From NCBI RefSeq assembly GCF_002277025.1, contig NZ_NIWD01000008.1:547501-611500 (forward strand): a DNA stretch of 64,000 nt, written 5' to 3'. The stretch comes from Sphingopyxis sp. GW247-27LB. Lineage in GTDB: Bacteria; Pseudomonadota; Alphaproteobacteria; Sphingomonadales; Sphingomonadaceae. A program made the translations under genes and the position numbers. Positions 55,621-64,000 of this stretch are shown here, piece after piece. Within the stretch, counting starts at the first letter, position 1. Every line of letters starts with the position of its first letter. The notes under the pieces were generated by a model. That model made no database searches, had not been told where the DNA came from, and was given only the letters and a program-made list of their open reading frames with translations.

Positions 55621-56547
55621 TCAGCCGGTCACATCGTCGGGCAGATAGTCGCGGACATAGTCGATGAAGGCGCGCAGCTTCGGCATCACCTGCTTGCGGC
55701 TCGGGTAATAGAGGAAGAGGCCCGAGGTCGAAGGCGCATAGTCGCCGAGCAGCACCTCGAGCTCGCCCGCCGCGACCATCGCCTTGGCGGTCGGCTCGGC
55801 GATCGTGCCGATCGCGACCCCGCTGCGCATCGCGACGGTCATCGCATGGAAATCATTGACGATCACCGGGCCGGTCACCGCGACGTCGAACTCGCGATTG
55901 CCGCGCTCGAAAGTCCACGGCATCATCGCGCCGGTGCCGAGGCGCAGCCGCACGCAGCGGTGGTCGCGCAAATCCTCGGGGGTTTGGGGCCGCCCGTAGC
56001 GGGCGATATAGGCGGGCGCCGCGGCGGCGACGAAGCGGAAGGGACCGGTCAGACGCACCGCGATCACGTCGGCGTCGAGCGATTCGCCCATCCGCACCCC
56101 GGCGTCGAAGCCGCCCGCGCTCAAATCGGCGAGCGCGTCGTCGGCGAAGATTTCGAGCTCGATCTCGGGATAGGTGTCGCAAAAACCCGCGAGGATCGGT
56201 TCGAACAAGGGCTGCACCGCGCCGCGCATCAGATTGATCCGCAGGCGCCCTGCGGGCCGGTTGCCAAGGTTGCGCGCCGCCTCATAGGCGTCGGCGAGCC
56301 CCGAATAGGCCGGCGCCGCGCGTTCGAGGAACATTTCGCCCGCCTGGGTTAGCCCGACGCTGCGCGTGGTGCGCATGAACAGCGGCGCGCCGACGCGCGC
56401 TTCCAGGGCTTTCACGGTCTGGCTGATCGCCGAGGGCGAGACGCCGAGGTCGGCGGCCGCGGCGGAAAAGCTCCGCCTCTCCGCGACGCGCAGGAAAGCT
56501 TCGATCCCGTCGAGCGCCCCATGGGGGATTGTTAAATCCTGCTTCAA
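55621..56547 (-). CDS. LysR-family transcriptional regulator
   Basis: A 308-aa regulator of the CrgA/PecT-like LysR group. The winged HTH is AFLRVAERRSFSAAAADLGV then SPSAISQTVKALEARVG, and the effector domain starts GRLRINLMRGAVQPL and has FAARYxxP-type features. It is divergent from a small secreted protein gene, and the gap contains the AT-rich run gattatagaggattatct, which may hold promoters for both. Its target may be that gene or another elsewhere. Confidence 0.92.
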   Translation of the reverse strand: MKQDLTIPHGALDGIEAFLRVAERRSFSAAAADLGVSPSAISQTVKALEARVGAPLFMRTTRSVGLTQAGEMFLERAAPAYSGLADAYEAARNLGNRPAGRLRINLMRGAVQPLFEPILAGFCDTYPEIELEIFADDALADLSAGGFDAGVRMGESLDADVIAVRLTGPFRFVAAAAPAYIARYGRPQTPEDLRDHRCVRLRLGTGAMMPWTFERGNREFDVAVTGPVIVNDFHAMTVAMRSGVAIGTIAEPTAKAMVAAGELEVLLGDYAPSTSGLFLYYPSRKQVMPKLRAFIDYVRDYLPDDVTG

Positions 56548-56630
56548 GGCACTTGCAGATTATAGAGGATTATCTATTGGCGCAAGCGCGGCTAAAAAGG
56601 TTGCACAACGAAACGAAAGGAACCTCTCCC

Positions 56631-56969
56631 ATGGCCTATCAGCTCTCCACTTTCCGACGCTTCCCCTCTGCCTTCGCGATCGTCGCGGCTTCGGCGCTCG
56701 CTTTCACCGGCCTGATCGCCTCGACCTCGCCGGCCTATGCCCAGGCGAAGGGCAGCGACTATCGCTGCACCGGCCTCGCCGACCAGGCGCGCACCGCCGC
56801 CGACGACATGCAGGGCAGCAAGCAGTCGAGCGCCAAGCGCTTCGTGTCGACCGGCAACAAGCTGTGCGAAGCGGGCAACGAACGCGCCGCTGCCAAGCAG
56901 TATCGCGCCGCGCTGAAGATCGCCGGCATCGCCGAAACCGAATCCGACAGCCAGATGGCCGCTCGCTGA
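56631..56969 (+). CDS. small secreted protein of unknown function
   Basis: A 112-aa protein with a signal peptide (SAFAIVAASALAFTGLIAS, cleavage near AYAQ). The mature part is a helical, Ala/Lys-rich domain with two Cys residues (YRCTGLADQAR and NKLCEAGNERAAAKQYR) that could form a disulfide in the periplasm. The second helix loosely resembles one TPR-like repeat. Family not recognised. It is divergent from a LysR gene and followed by a strong terminator, so it is probably a single-gene unit. Confidence 0.75.
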   Translation: MAYQLSTFRRFPSAFAIVAASALAFTGLIASTSPAYAQAKGSDYRCTGLADQARTAADDMQGSKQSSAKRFVSTGNKLCEAGNERAAAKQYRAALKIAGIAETESDSQMAAR

Positions 56970-57028
56970 GCCATCGGCACCAATCTCCGGCCTGCCACTA
57001 TCTCCCTCTCCCCGGCAGGCTCCACAAC

Positions 57029-57065
57029 TGGGGCGGCTCCTAACCGGGCCGCCCCATTTGTTTTG
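57029..57065 (+). terminator. intrinsic terminator of the small secreted protein gene
   Basis: A 9-bp stem tggggcggc / gccgcccca is followed by tttgtttt. It overlaps the last codons of the convergent proline-dehydrogenase-like gene (stop at 57040). Confidence 0.8.
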
Positions 57066-57915
57066 CGCGGTCGCGCAGACCCAGCGCGTCGCGCAGCATC
57101 CACAGCGGCAGATGCGGGCGCGCGAGCGCCTTGTCGATCGCATAGGGCCACCAATCGGGGCCGAAGGGAATATAGACGCGCACCGGCACCCCGCGTTGCC
57201 GCGCCGCCGTCATGGTCCGCCGGCGCGGCAGCCCGCGCAGCTGCTCGAGCTCGCACGGCGTCCCCGCCGCAATCAATATGTCGAGCGCACGCTCGGCGAG
57301 CGCCGGCTTGTGCGTCGCGACGGCGACCGGCGCCGCGCGGCCGGCAAGCCGCGACACTAGCGCCAGAAAGGCCGCGTCGATATCCTCGGGGTCGGCGTCG
57401 AGGTCGCGCCACTCGCCCTTCACCACGCGGATCGGGGCGGACGTGTCGCGCCATTGATCGGCATCCGAAAGGCTGCGCCGCCAGCGTGCCGGCAGGACGC
57501 AGCCGGTGCCGGAAAAGTCGGGAAGCAGCGCCTCGACGGCGGCGAGCGTCGCATCGGCGTCGGCGGGTGCGTGGGCATCGAACATCAGCCGCATGTCCGC
57601 CGCGGCGGCGGTTTCGGCGAGGGTGCGGAGGCGCGCGGCGCAAAAGCCGAGCGGCGGCGCCTTGACCGACAGGCGCGCGGGGGCGGCGCCTGGTCCCATC
57701 CGCTGCATCACCGCGCGGCACGCCGCGACGATCGCGTCGGGGCTATCGCTTTCGGCCTGAAAATAGCTGACTGTCGCCGCGAGCCCGCGGCGGTCGAGGT
57801 GCGTGCGCAGCGCGGCGGCGTCGCCGGGTCCGGGCGCGGGCAGCCACGCCCCCGCGCGGCGCGGCAGCGCATAGCGCTGGTCGCGCAGCCAGCGCCAGGC
57901 CGCCGAACCGCTCAC
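57040..57915 (-). CDS. proline dehydrogenase-family protein
   Basis: A 291-aa protein with the conserved strand ends of the ProDH flavin barrel: RLSVKAPPLGF, DAHAP, IRVVKGEWRD, VAVATHKPALAERAL, CELEQLRGLP and VPVRVYIPFGPDWWPYAIDK. These correspond to the PutA-type core, although several residues differ from true proline dehydrogenases, so activity on proline is not assured. It starts at a GTG that overlaps the stop of the acyltransferase gene (GTGA). Pairing with that gene rather than with P5C dehydrogenase is unusual. Its last codons lie over a terminator for the opposite strand. Confidence 0.75.
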   Translation of the reverse strand: MSGSAAWRWLRDQRYALPRRAGAWLPAPGPGDAAALRTHLDRRGLAATVSYFQAESDSPDAIVAACRAVMQRMGPGAAPARLSVKAPPLGFCAARLRTLAETAAAADMRLMFDAHAPADADATLAAVEALLPDFSGTGCVLPARWRRSLSDADQWRDTSAPIRVVKGEWRDLDADPEDIDAAFLALVSRLAGRAAPVAVATHKPALAERALDILIAAGTPCELEQLRGLPRRRTMTAARQRGVPVRVYIPFGPDWWPYAIDKALARPHLPLWMLRDALGLRDRAKQMGRPG

Positions 57916-59036
57916 CGGCGCGGCGCGGGCAGGCGCCGGCGCAGCCAGACGAGCGCGTCGGCGGCGAGCGCGATCAGCCCGGGCAGGGTGTAGGGATAGG
58001 TGCGCAGATGGACACAGCCGCGCTGCTCCTCGGTCCAGAAGCGCGTGATCCACGGCTCGGCCTCGCCGAGCAGTTCGAAGCTCTCGAGACCCTGTTCGGC
58101 CGCCCAGCCGAGCATATGGAGCATCAGAAGGGTTCCCGGCGAGCATTTGCCGAAACGCTCGTCATGGCCGATCTTGAACAGCCAATAGCGGCCCGACCAC
58201 AGCAGCGCCATTTGCATCGCCACCGCCTCGCCGTCGATGCGCAGGAACGACAGGCGGAAATTGCCGTCGGTTGCGGCCGAGCGAAAGAAGCGGCGGAAAA
58301 ATGTCTCGCGCCGGGCATCGACGGCGATTGCGCTGCCCGCGTCGCGTTTCCAGCTGTTGAGTTCGACCGCGATCGCCTCGTCGAACAGCGCATCGAACGC
58401 GTGCGCGGCCGGCGCCAGCGTCTCATAGGTCACCCGCCCCATCGCCTCCGCGCGCCGCGCGGCGCGGCGAAAATCGGAGCGGCGGCGCGCGCTGAACCGG
58501 CTTTCGGGGTCGCGCCAGCCGCTGTCGAGCGCAATCATGGGACAGGGCATCGCCGGACGGACCGACAGCCAACCGCGCTGCCCGATCGCCCGGCGGAGCG
58601 CGGGAACGAGCGGGGAGTCGGCCGAAATCCGGTCGAGCGACACCGGGTGGCGCAGCGCCGCGATCGCAGCGGCGACGGGGCCGGCGTCATCGGCTCGCGC
58701 GCACAGCAGGTCGCTCGGTTCGAACAATTCGCTCGATCCGGCGAGCCGCCAGCGCGCGAGAAACCGGTCTTCGCGGCACAGCGGCAGGATCGCCGTGACC
58801 GCCCGGTTCCGGCGCACGCCCAGCACGTGCCGATGCGCGCCCGCCAACAGCGGTTCGAGCGCCGCGGCAAAGGCATGGCTCTGCGTCGGCCACGCGCCGT
58901 GCACTTCGAGCCGTCGCCATTCGGCGGCCAGCCGCTCCGGCGTTTCCGACGCGGCAAGATCGACGGCGCGCGCGGGCGCGGCCGGCGCCGATGGCGCGTC
59001 AGCGTCTGCGTCGATGTCGAACCGCGCGTGATACAA
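57912..59036 (-). CDS. GNAT/FemAB-like acyltransferase (BioF2/CelD type)
   Basis: A 374-aa protein of the acetyltransferase group related to cellulose-associated CelD/BcsL proteins. SARRRSDFRRAARRAEAM lies in the middle, and the acceptor and acyl-CoA part includes LSFLRIDGEAVAMQMALLWS, YWLFKIGHDERFGKCSPGTL and GLESFELLGEAEPWITRFW. Cytoplasmic. Members modify polysaccharide or lipid precursors, or act as aminoacyl/acyl transferases. It is coupled by a 4-bp overlap to the proline-dehydrogenase-like gene. Confidence 0.8.
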   Translation of the reverse strand: MYHARFDIDADADAPSAPAAPARAVDLAASETPERLAAEWRRLEVHGAWPTQSHAFAAALEPLLAGAHRHVLGVRRNRAVTAILPLCREDRFLARWRLAGSSELFEPSDLLCARADDAGPVAAAIAALRHPVSLDRISADSPLVPALRRAIGQRGWLSVRPAMPCPMIALDSGWRDPESRFSARRRSDFRRAARRAEAMGRVTYETLAPAAHAFDALFDEAIAVELNSWKRDAGSAIAVDARRETFFRRFFRSAATDGNFRLSFLRIDGEAVAMQMALLWSGRYWLFKIGHDERFGKCSPGTLLMLHMLGWAAEQGLESFELLGEAEPWITRFWTEEQRGCVHLRTYPYTLPGLIALAADALVWLRRRLPAPRR

Positions 59037-59180
59037 GCGAATACCCCCTTATCCTGCGCGAATAGCCCCGAAATGCTAATAAATGTCTGCGGGCACGTGC
59101 CGGCCCCCCAAGTTTATTCGGGTTGCGAGGCCTCCCTCGGTTGAGGCATGGCAGGGGTTTGCGGGGTGGGGAACGCTGCG

Positions 59181-59798
59181 ATGAGTGCGCATCACAATAT
59201 CCTGATCGTCGACGATCACCCGATCACGCAGAGCGGGTTGCGGCTGCTGTTCGCGGGGCACGAGCGTTTCACCGTCGTCGGCGCGCTCGATCGCGGCGCG
59301 ACGGTCGGCGCCTTCGTCCAGTCGCAGCCGGTCGATCTGGTGATCCTCGACCTCAACATGCCCGACGTGCGCGGCATCAACATCCTCGCCGAGATCGTCG
59401 GCTCGCGCGACATGACGGTGATCATCCTGACCGGCGAAAGCCAGTATGGCGAGGTCGATTATGCGCTGAAGCTCGGCGCGCGGGCGGTGGTGAGCAAGGC
59501 CGACCCGCCCGAAGAGGTCATCGCGGCGTGCGAGGCGGCGCTCGCCGGCGACATCTATATCTCGCCGCACATGCGCGATGCGCTCGGCAAACATCGTCAG
59601 CCGCCGGTCACCCTGTCGTCGCGGCAGATGGCGATCCTCCACTATCTGGCGCAGGGTGAGAGCAACAAGGAAATCGCCTACCGGCTGTCGATCGCGCAAC
59701 CGACGGTGTCGTTCCATATCGCCGAACTGAGGCGCAAGCTCGACGTCTCGCATAACCGCAAGATCGTCGAGCGCGCGCACGAGCTAAACCTCCTCTGA
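59181..59798 (+). CDS. NarL/LuxR-family response regulator
   Basis: A 205-aa regulator with a receiver domain (NILIVDDHPITQSGLRLLF, phospho-acceptor Asp57 in DLVILDLNMPDVRG, and Lys in VVSKADPPEEV) and a C-terminal LuxR-type HTH (TLSSRQMAILHYLAQGESNK ... QPTVSFHIAELRRKLDV). I use the ATG at 59181. Its 3' end overlaps by 15 bp the 3' end of the convergent histidine kinase gene, and the two probably form one signalling pair. Confidence 0.94.
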   Translation: MSAHHNILIVDDHPITQSGLRLLFAGHERFTVVGALDRGATVGAFVQSQPVDLVILDLNMPDVRGINILAEIVGSRDMTVIILTGESQYGEVDYALKLGARAVVSKADPPEEVIAACEAALAGDIYISPHMRDALGKHRQPPVTLSSRQMAILHYLAQGESNKEIAYRLSIAQPTVSFHIAELRRKLDVSHNRKIVERAHELNLL

Positions 59799-62207
59799 TC
59801 GTCCTTCCAGCCGCGGGTGCTCCGTCATTTCGCGGCACAGCGGCTTGATCAGCGCCATCCCCGCCAAGTCGGCAAGGCGGCCGCGCGTGACGCTCGTGTC
59901 GTCATAGGTGAGCGCGACGATCCGGTCTTTCGGGACCGGGGACGAGGCAAGCGCCGCCTCGAACGCCGCACGCTGATCGAAGTCGAGAATGCGGAAATCC
60001 GGGAGTGCGTCGGCGATCTCCGCGCCCAGGCAGGGCGTTGTGGCCCGAAAGGCGCAGGGCAGGACGATGCGGATCTCGGTTCCCGCGGGGCTCGACGCGG
60101 TGATGCGCAGCGATCCCGACAGCGCCTGGATCAGCCGCTTTGCCGACTGGAAACCCGATCCACTGCCTTGGGCGCTCTCGTCGGCGCGCAACCGGGTGAC
60201 GGCATCGTCGTTGAGGCGCGCCATGACCTCGGCGGGCATGCCCTTGCCGCTGTCGGTGATGGTGAGGACTGCCCGGCCATCCGCCATCGCGACGCGAATT
60301 TGCGCGCCGCCGGCCTCGGTGTAGTGATAGCTGTTGCTGAGCAGGTTCGCGAGCGCGCGCATCAGCAATGGTTTGTCCGAGACGATCATGATCTCGCCCT
60401 CGACCTCGGCGTCGAGCGTCAGCCGTTTCTCCGCGAAGCTGGTCTTGAACATCATCAGCAGCGGCTCGGTGAGGGCCTGCGCGCGAAAGCTGCCGAGCGC
60501 GAGAAAGTCCGCGTCGCTGCCGGCGATGTTGGCGCCCGAGATGGTGGTCGAGACGATCTCGCTGAGATAGGCCGCCGAACTTTGCAACATCTCCGTGAGC
60601 TCACGGTGCGTGCCCGCGGCATCGCCGCGCTTCAACACGTCGACCGCGCTGTTGAGCGCGAGGATCACCTGCTTGCTGTCGTGGCCCGAGGCGTGGAGCA
60701 GCGCGTTCTGGCTGTTGACCGTCGCGAGCGCGAAGGCCTTTTCCTCGGCGAGCCGCGCGGCGCGTTCGCTGATCCGCACCCGTTCGGCGAGCGAGCGGGC
60801 GTAGTTGGTGTCGGCGGTGAGCTTGTCGGCCTGGATCTTCTTGAGGTTGAGGCCGAGCGCGAGCGTCACCATGATCGATTCGAACAGCCCGACGGGCCCC
60901 GCGAGGTGCCAGTTGATCGGTAGCCAGGCGAAAAATCCCATCGAGGCGATCGCGGCATAGACGATGAACAGCGCGAGGCTGGCCCAGCCGACGAACAGCG
61001 GCCAGAGCTGGCGTCCGAGCTGCCGCATCGCGGCGAAGCCGACAAAGGGCAGGAACAGGGCGACCGCCACCGCGACCAGCCAGGTGGCGCCGTGCAGCGC
61101 GCCGCGCAGGCCTTGCGGATAGAGCGAGAGTCCAGGTTGCAGCAGCATGATCGCCAGCGCCGCGAAGATCAGGCCCTTGAGCACGAGGTCGCGTTTCGGG
61201 AAATGCGTGGCGGTGCCCACGAAGCTGCGGCAGAACTGCGTCATCGCGGCGGCGAATCCGCATTTGATCGCATCCTCGACCGCGACGCCGGTCAGCGGCT
61301 TGTCGGCGAGAAAGAAGATCGTGAAATAGCCCTCCGAATGGATGGTGTTGAGCGCGAAGAAGGCCTCGGCGATCGCCAGCCAGATGAATTCGCGATGTCC
61401 GGTGATCGAGAAGAAGAGGAAATTCAGGAGGAAGAGCACCCCCGCGCCGAGCACGACCCCCGCCACCATCGCGATGTTCGCGCGCCGTTCCTTGAAAAAG
61501 GTCCCGTAGGTCGCGATCTTGAGCGGCAGATAGGTCGAGTTTTCGGACAGGAAATCGATCAGGATCAGCTTTTCCTGCCCGGTGTCGAGCACGATTTCGG
61601 TGCTGAACGCCTGATAGGTGCCCAGATTGTCGCTCGCGGCGCGGGCGTCGGTGCCGTCGACGAGCAGGTCCAGCCCATCCCCCGACACATCGTAGAGACG
61701 GAAATATTTGAGCGAACCGCGCCCCGTGGTGAGAATCCAGCTCCCCTGGCTGCCGCTCGCATTGCGGAGTTTCAGCAGGACCGCGGTGCGGTGGCCGGGC
61801 GGCCCGAAATGGATCGTCGGCCCGGTGACCCGCGCGAGCGGAGCGGTGAGCAGGGCGTCCACCGTCGCGCGGTCGATCGTTCCGGCGTCCTTCGCATAGC
61901 GAACGAAGGGGGCGAGCGGCGGCGCGTCGCTGCCGGGTCGCAGATCGAGCACCGGAAGCGGCACCCCCCCTCCGCGTTGATGCGCGGCGCAGTCGCGCGG
62001 ATCATTGCAGGATTTTTCACGCAATCCGGACGCTTGGTTCACGCTCGCCCGATGGTCCGGCCCTAGCGCGGGGGGCAACGACCGGAGGGAAGGCGATGAA
62101 TTGTCGGAGGAAGTTGGGCGATCGGCGAGGGCCGGCGCGGCGCGCGCGAAAGGCAGCATCGCCAGCATCGCGAGCGCGAACAGCAGAATCCGGCATTTTC
62201 CCCCCAT
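59784..62207 (-). CDS. 7TM sensor histidine kinase (7TMR-DISM type)
   Basis: An 807-aa kinase. After a signal peptide (1-27) comes an extracytoplasmic 7TMR-DISM-like domain (about 100-235), then seven membrane segments (about 245-450), a coiled coil, and a kinase core. His509 is in LHASGHDSKQVILALNS, the N-box is LLSNSYHYTE near 622-631, and the ATP-lid motifs are DSGKGM and GSGSGF. The last 80 residues (ILDFDQRAAFEAALASS, IVALTYDDTS, LIKPL) look like a degenerate receiver without a proper acceptor Asp. The start at 62207 is chosen for the signal peptide. It is convergent with the response regulator. Confidence 0.9.
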   Translation of the reverse strand: MGGKCRILLFALAMLAMLPFARAAPALADRPTSSDNSSPSLRSLPPALGPDHRASVNQASGLREKSCNDPRDCAAHQRGGGVPLPVLDLRPGSDAPPLAPFVRYAKDAGTIDRATVDALLTAPLARVTGPTIHFGPPGHRTAVLLKLRNASGSQGSWILTTGRGSLKYFRLYDVSGDGLDLLVDGTDARAASDNLGTYQAFSTEIVLDTGQEKLILIDFLSENSTYLPLKIATYGTFFKERRANIAMVAGVVLGAGVLFLLNFLFFSITGHREFIWLAIAEAFFALNTIHSEGYFTIFFLADKPLTGVAVEDAIKCGFAAAMTQFCRSFVGTATHFPKRDLVLKGLIFAALAIMLLQPGLSLYPQGLRGALHGATWLVAVAVALFLPFVGFAAMRQLGRQLWPLFVGWASLALFIVYAAIASMGFFAWLPINWHLAGPVGLFESIMVTLALGLNLKKIQADKLTADTNYARSLAERVRISERAARLAEEKAFALATVNSQNALLHASGHDSKQVILALNSAVDVLKRGDAAGTHRELTEMLQSSAAYLSEIVSTTISGANIAGSDADFLALGSFRAQALTEPLLMMFKTSFAEKRLTLDAEVEGEIMIVSDKPLLMRALANLLSNSYHYTEAGGAQIRVAMADGRAVLTITDSGKGMPAEVMARLNDDAVTRLRADESAQGSGSGFQSAKRLIQALSGSLRITASSPAGTEIRIVLPCAFRATTPCLGAEIADALPDFRILDFDQRAAFEAALASSPVPKDRIVALTYDDTSVTRGRLADLAGMALIKPLCREMTEHPRLEGRSEEV

Positions 62208-62537
62208 GGCCGGCGATGTTGCTGCGCGCCGGGCCGAAGTCAATTTTCTTTTGGGTTGAGGCGTTTGGCGCTCCCGGCGGCAAGCAGAACCGCGGAATGG
62301 CGCGCAAAGCCGCCGTTCGCCCGTCCACAGCGACGAAGGGGCGGGAACGACCCCAAAAAACATTGGGTAGACGCCGGCCGCATCCGACACTTAGTCCACC
62401 CGCAGAACGTCGAAGGTCAGGCACCGACCTGATCGGCGCGGGGGCGCAACAGACAGGTCGAACGGATGGGCGAGGCGCATCGGCGCCGCGCCAATCCTTT
62501 CGCCTACCCGTTTTTCACCGAGGGGAGTGATTGCTCG
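62208..62537. other. intergenic region between divergent kinase and secreted-repeat-protein genes
   Basis: A 330-bp divergent promoter region. A short inverted repeat tcagg-N6-cctga occurs near 62416. A ggggag run at about 62522-62527 lies ahead of the 62538 start. I cannot place promoters with confidence, and I see no RNA gene. Confidence 0.4.
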
Positions 62538-64000
62538 ATGTCCGCCATTTCCAAGTCCCGCCTGCTCGCCACCAGCGCCATCGCCGGCCTGTCGGCTCTT
62601 TATCTCGCCGCGCCGGCGCAGGCGCAGGACAGCTTCGGCATTCACAACGACCAGCCCGAGACGCTGGAAGTCACGATAGCGGAGACCGACGAAGACGTCG
62701 TCGGCAGCGATATCGGCATCTATGCCGACAATGGCGCGGTGGTCCTCACCAACGATGGCGAAATCCGGGGCAACGGCAACAACGTCGGCACCCCCCAGAG
62801 CCGGCCGAGCGGCGGCGTGGTGATCGCGCAGCCCAATTCGATCATCGTCAACAGCGGCGAGATCAGCGGCGCCGCCAACGGCGTCGTGACCTCCTATTTC
62901 TTCAGCGAAGACGCGAATGACGACGAACTGCCCCCCGAGGCGCGGGCCGCGAACACCAGCGTCACCAACACCGGCTCCATCCAGGCCGAATCGGGCACCG
63001 GCGTCGGGCTGACCGGCGGCGGCAGCGTCGTCAACGGCGGTTTCATCCAGGGTTTGACCGGCAGCAACGGCGCGCTGGGGGTGGGCGTCGCAATTTCCGA
63101 ATTCCCCGACGCGATCGACCCCGACGCGACCGGCGTCGGCTCGATCACCAACAGCGAAACCGGCCTGATCGAAGGGCAGACGTTCGGCGCGGTGCTGGCG
63201 GGCGGCGGCACGATCGACAATGCGGGGACCATCCGCAGCACCGGCCAATTCAACCCGGCGACCCCGGGCGTCACGCCGTTCGGCGTCATCCTGACCGCGA
63301 CCCCCGAGCAGGAAGGGCGCAGCGCGACGGTCAACAACGAAGGGACGATCTCGGGCTTCCTCGGCCTCCTCGCCGGCGGATCGCTCGACGCCGCGACGAT
63401 CGACAACGACGGCACGATCAGCGGCCTCGGCCTCGGCATCGTCGGCCAGTCGACCGGCACGCTGACCATCCACAATGGCGAGGACGGGTTGATCCTCGCG
63501 AGCGGCCACGCGATCACCTCGAACGCGGGGGCGCTCGCGGTCGATAACGCCGGGCTGATCAACAGCGGCGCCAACGCCGGCGTCAACATCACCACCGCCG
63601 ACGCGGTGATCGGCAACAGCGGGACGATCCAGGGTGCGACCTTCGGCATCACCACCAACGCGTTCCAGCCGACCCCGCAGACCGCCGAGCATCGTGCCAC
63701 CAATGTCGCGCTGACCAACAGCGGCCTGATTTCGGGCGCCAATGCCGACGGCGTGCGCCTGCAGAACGGCGGCAGCGTCGACAACAGCGGCGAGATCGCG
63801 GGCAATGCGCGCGGCGTCGCGATCCTGAACGAGATCGGCGCCGAGGGCGTCACGGGAACCGTCACCAACAGCGGCTCGATCAGCGGGCTGACCGGCGACG
63901 GCATCTATACCAATCTTGGTGCCGACGGCACGGCGACGATCGTCAATGCCGAGGGCGGCATCATTGGTGGGGGGGAGTCGGGCGTCCACGCTGACCACGG
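62538..64000 (+). CDS. repeat-rich secreted protein, probably an autotransporter passenger (partial)
   Basis: An open frame of at least 487 codons that continues past the window end. It begins with a signal peptide (SRLLATSAIAGLSALYLAAP, cleavage near AQAQD). The rest is built of irregular repeats of the type x-N-x-G-x-I-x-G, for example LTNDGEIRGNG, VNSGEISGAANG, VTNTGSIQAESG, IDNAGTIRSTG, VNNEGTISGFLG, IDNDGTISGLG, LTNSGLISGAN and VTNSGSISGLTG. Such turns form a right-handed beta-helix. A C-terminal autotransporter barrel would be expected beyond 64000 but is not seen. A large opposite-strand open frame is a shadow of this composition. Adhesion or surface display is a family-level guess. 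Confidence 0.85.
   Translation, partial: MSAISKSRLLATSAIAGLSALYLAAPAQAQDSFGIHNDQPETLEVTIAETDEDVVGSDIGIYADNGAVVLTNDGEIRGNGNNVGTPQSRPSGGVVIAQPNSIIVNSGEISGAANGVVTSYFFSEDANDDELPPEARAANTSVTNTGSIQAESGTGVGLTGGGSVVNGGFIQGLTGSNGALGVGVAISEFPDAIDPDATGVGSITNSETGLIEGQTFGAVLAGGGTIDNAGTIRSTGQFNPATPGVTPFGVILTATPEQEGRSATVNNEGTISGFLGLLAGGSLDAATIDNDGTISGLGLGIVGQSTGTLTIHNGEDGLILASGHAITSNAGALAVDNAGLINSGANAGVNITTADAVIGNSGTIQGATFGITTNAFQPTPQTAEHRATNVALTNSGLISGANADGVRLQNGGSVDNSGEIAGNARGVAILNEIGAEGVTGTVTNSGSISGLTGDGIYTNLGADGTATIVNAEGGIIGGGESGVHADH

Noticed and set aside
62391..63998. 535-codon minus-strand open frame opposite the repeat protein
   Set aside because: Its repetitive Asp/Ala/Arg-rich translation is the complement of the N-x-G repeats. 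The plus-strand frame has a signal peptide, a start and motif structure.

Overview
The window comes from a GC-rich alphaproteobacterium of the order Sphingomonadales, most likely a Sphingopyxis or close relative. This is inferred from the rRNA operon order 23S-5S-tRNA-fMet, two large TonB-dependent receptors of the sphingomonad type, the alphaproteobacterial SspB, the rpe / heparinase-like / purH neighbourhood, and high-GC codon use. Nearly all of it looks chromosomal. I see no phage, plasmid, IS element or CRISPR array.

Layout. 1-1345 is the 3' part of an rRNA operon (partial 23S, 5S, tRNA-fMet, terminator). 1660-25609 is the most distinctive block. On the minus strand lie a DctB-like kinase, an NtrC-family regulator, RidA, a LysR regulator, a DadA-type D-amino-acid dehydrogenase, a TonB receptor, a DAACS symporter, two coupled gamma-glutamyltransferases, a dienelactone-hydrolase-like protein, a VOC protein and a CapA/PGA_cap-family protein. 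On the plus strand lie a DctA-type symporter, a second TonB receptor, a lipoprotein alpha/beta hydrolase and an SGNH-like hydrolase. I read this as a scavenging locus for gamma-glutamyl material, possibly poly-gamma-glutamate containing D-Glu. Polymer enters through the TonB receptors, is cut in the periplasm, and the released amino or dicarboxylic acids enter through the symporters. D-forms are then oxidised and the imine is cleared by RidA. Two sets of operator-like repeats fit the two regulators: a LysR-type box repeated upstream of ridA and upstream of dadA, and a tandem pair of near-identical sites between the kinase and the DctA-type symporter. The NtrC-family regulator lacks the GAFTGA motif needed to contact sigma-54.

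25664-40228 is mostly housekeeping: an ABC-F ATPase, 4-hydroxyphenylpyruvate dioxygenase with a clear promoter and palindromic operator, a YqaA-type membrane protein, purH, a heparinase II/III-family protein, rpe, an SPFH / ribbon-helix-helix / membrane protein cassette behind an AT-rich palindrome, an M3 peptidase and an SMP-30 protein. 40665-44508 is a fatty acyl-CoA operon (acyl-CoA dehydrogenase, thiolase, short-chain 3-hydroxyacyl-CoA dehydrogenase, thioesterase). 44505-48720 holds gmk, fumC and sspB with small membrane proteins. 48808-51691 is hisB-hisH-hisA-hisF. 51755-62207 holds a Ca2+/H+ antiporter family member, a FabH-like synthase, a TSUP transporter, a LysR regulator, an acyltransferase / proline-dehydrogenase-like pair, and a convergent response regulator and 7TM-type kinase. 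62538-64000 is the start of a repeat-rich secreted protein that runs off the window.

Short interspersed palindromic repeats are frequent. There are at least four families. One of them sits directly behind stop codons, and in the his operon it forms the ribosome-binding sites and even part of a coding sequence.
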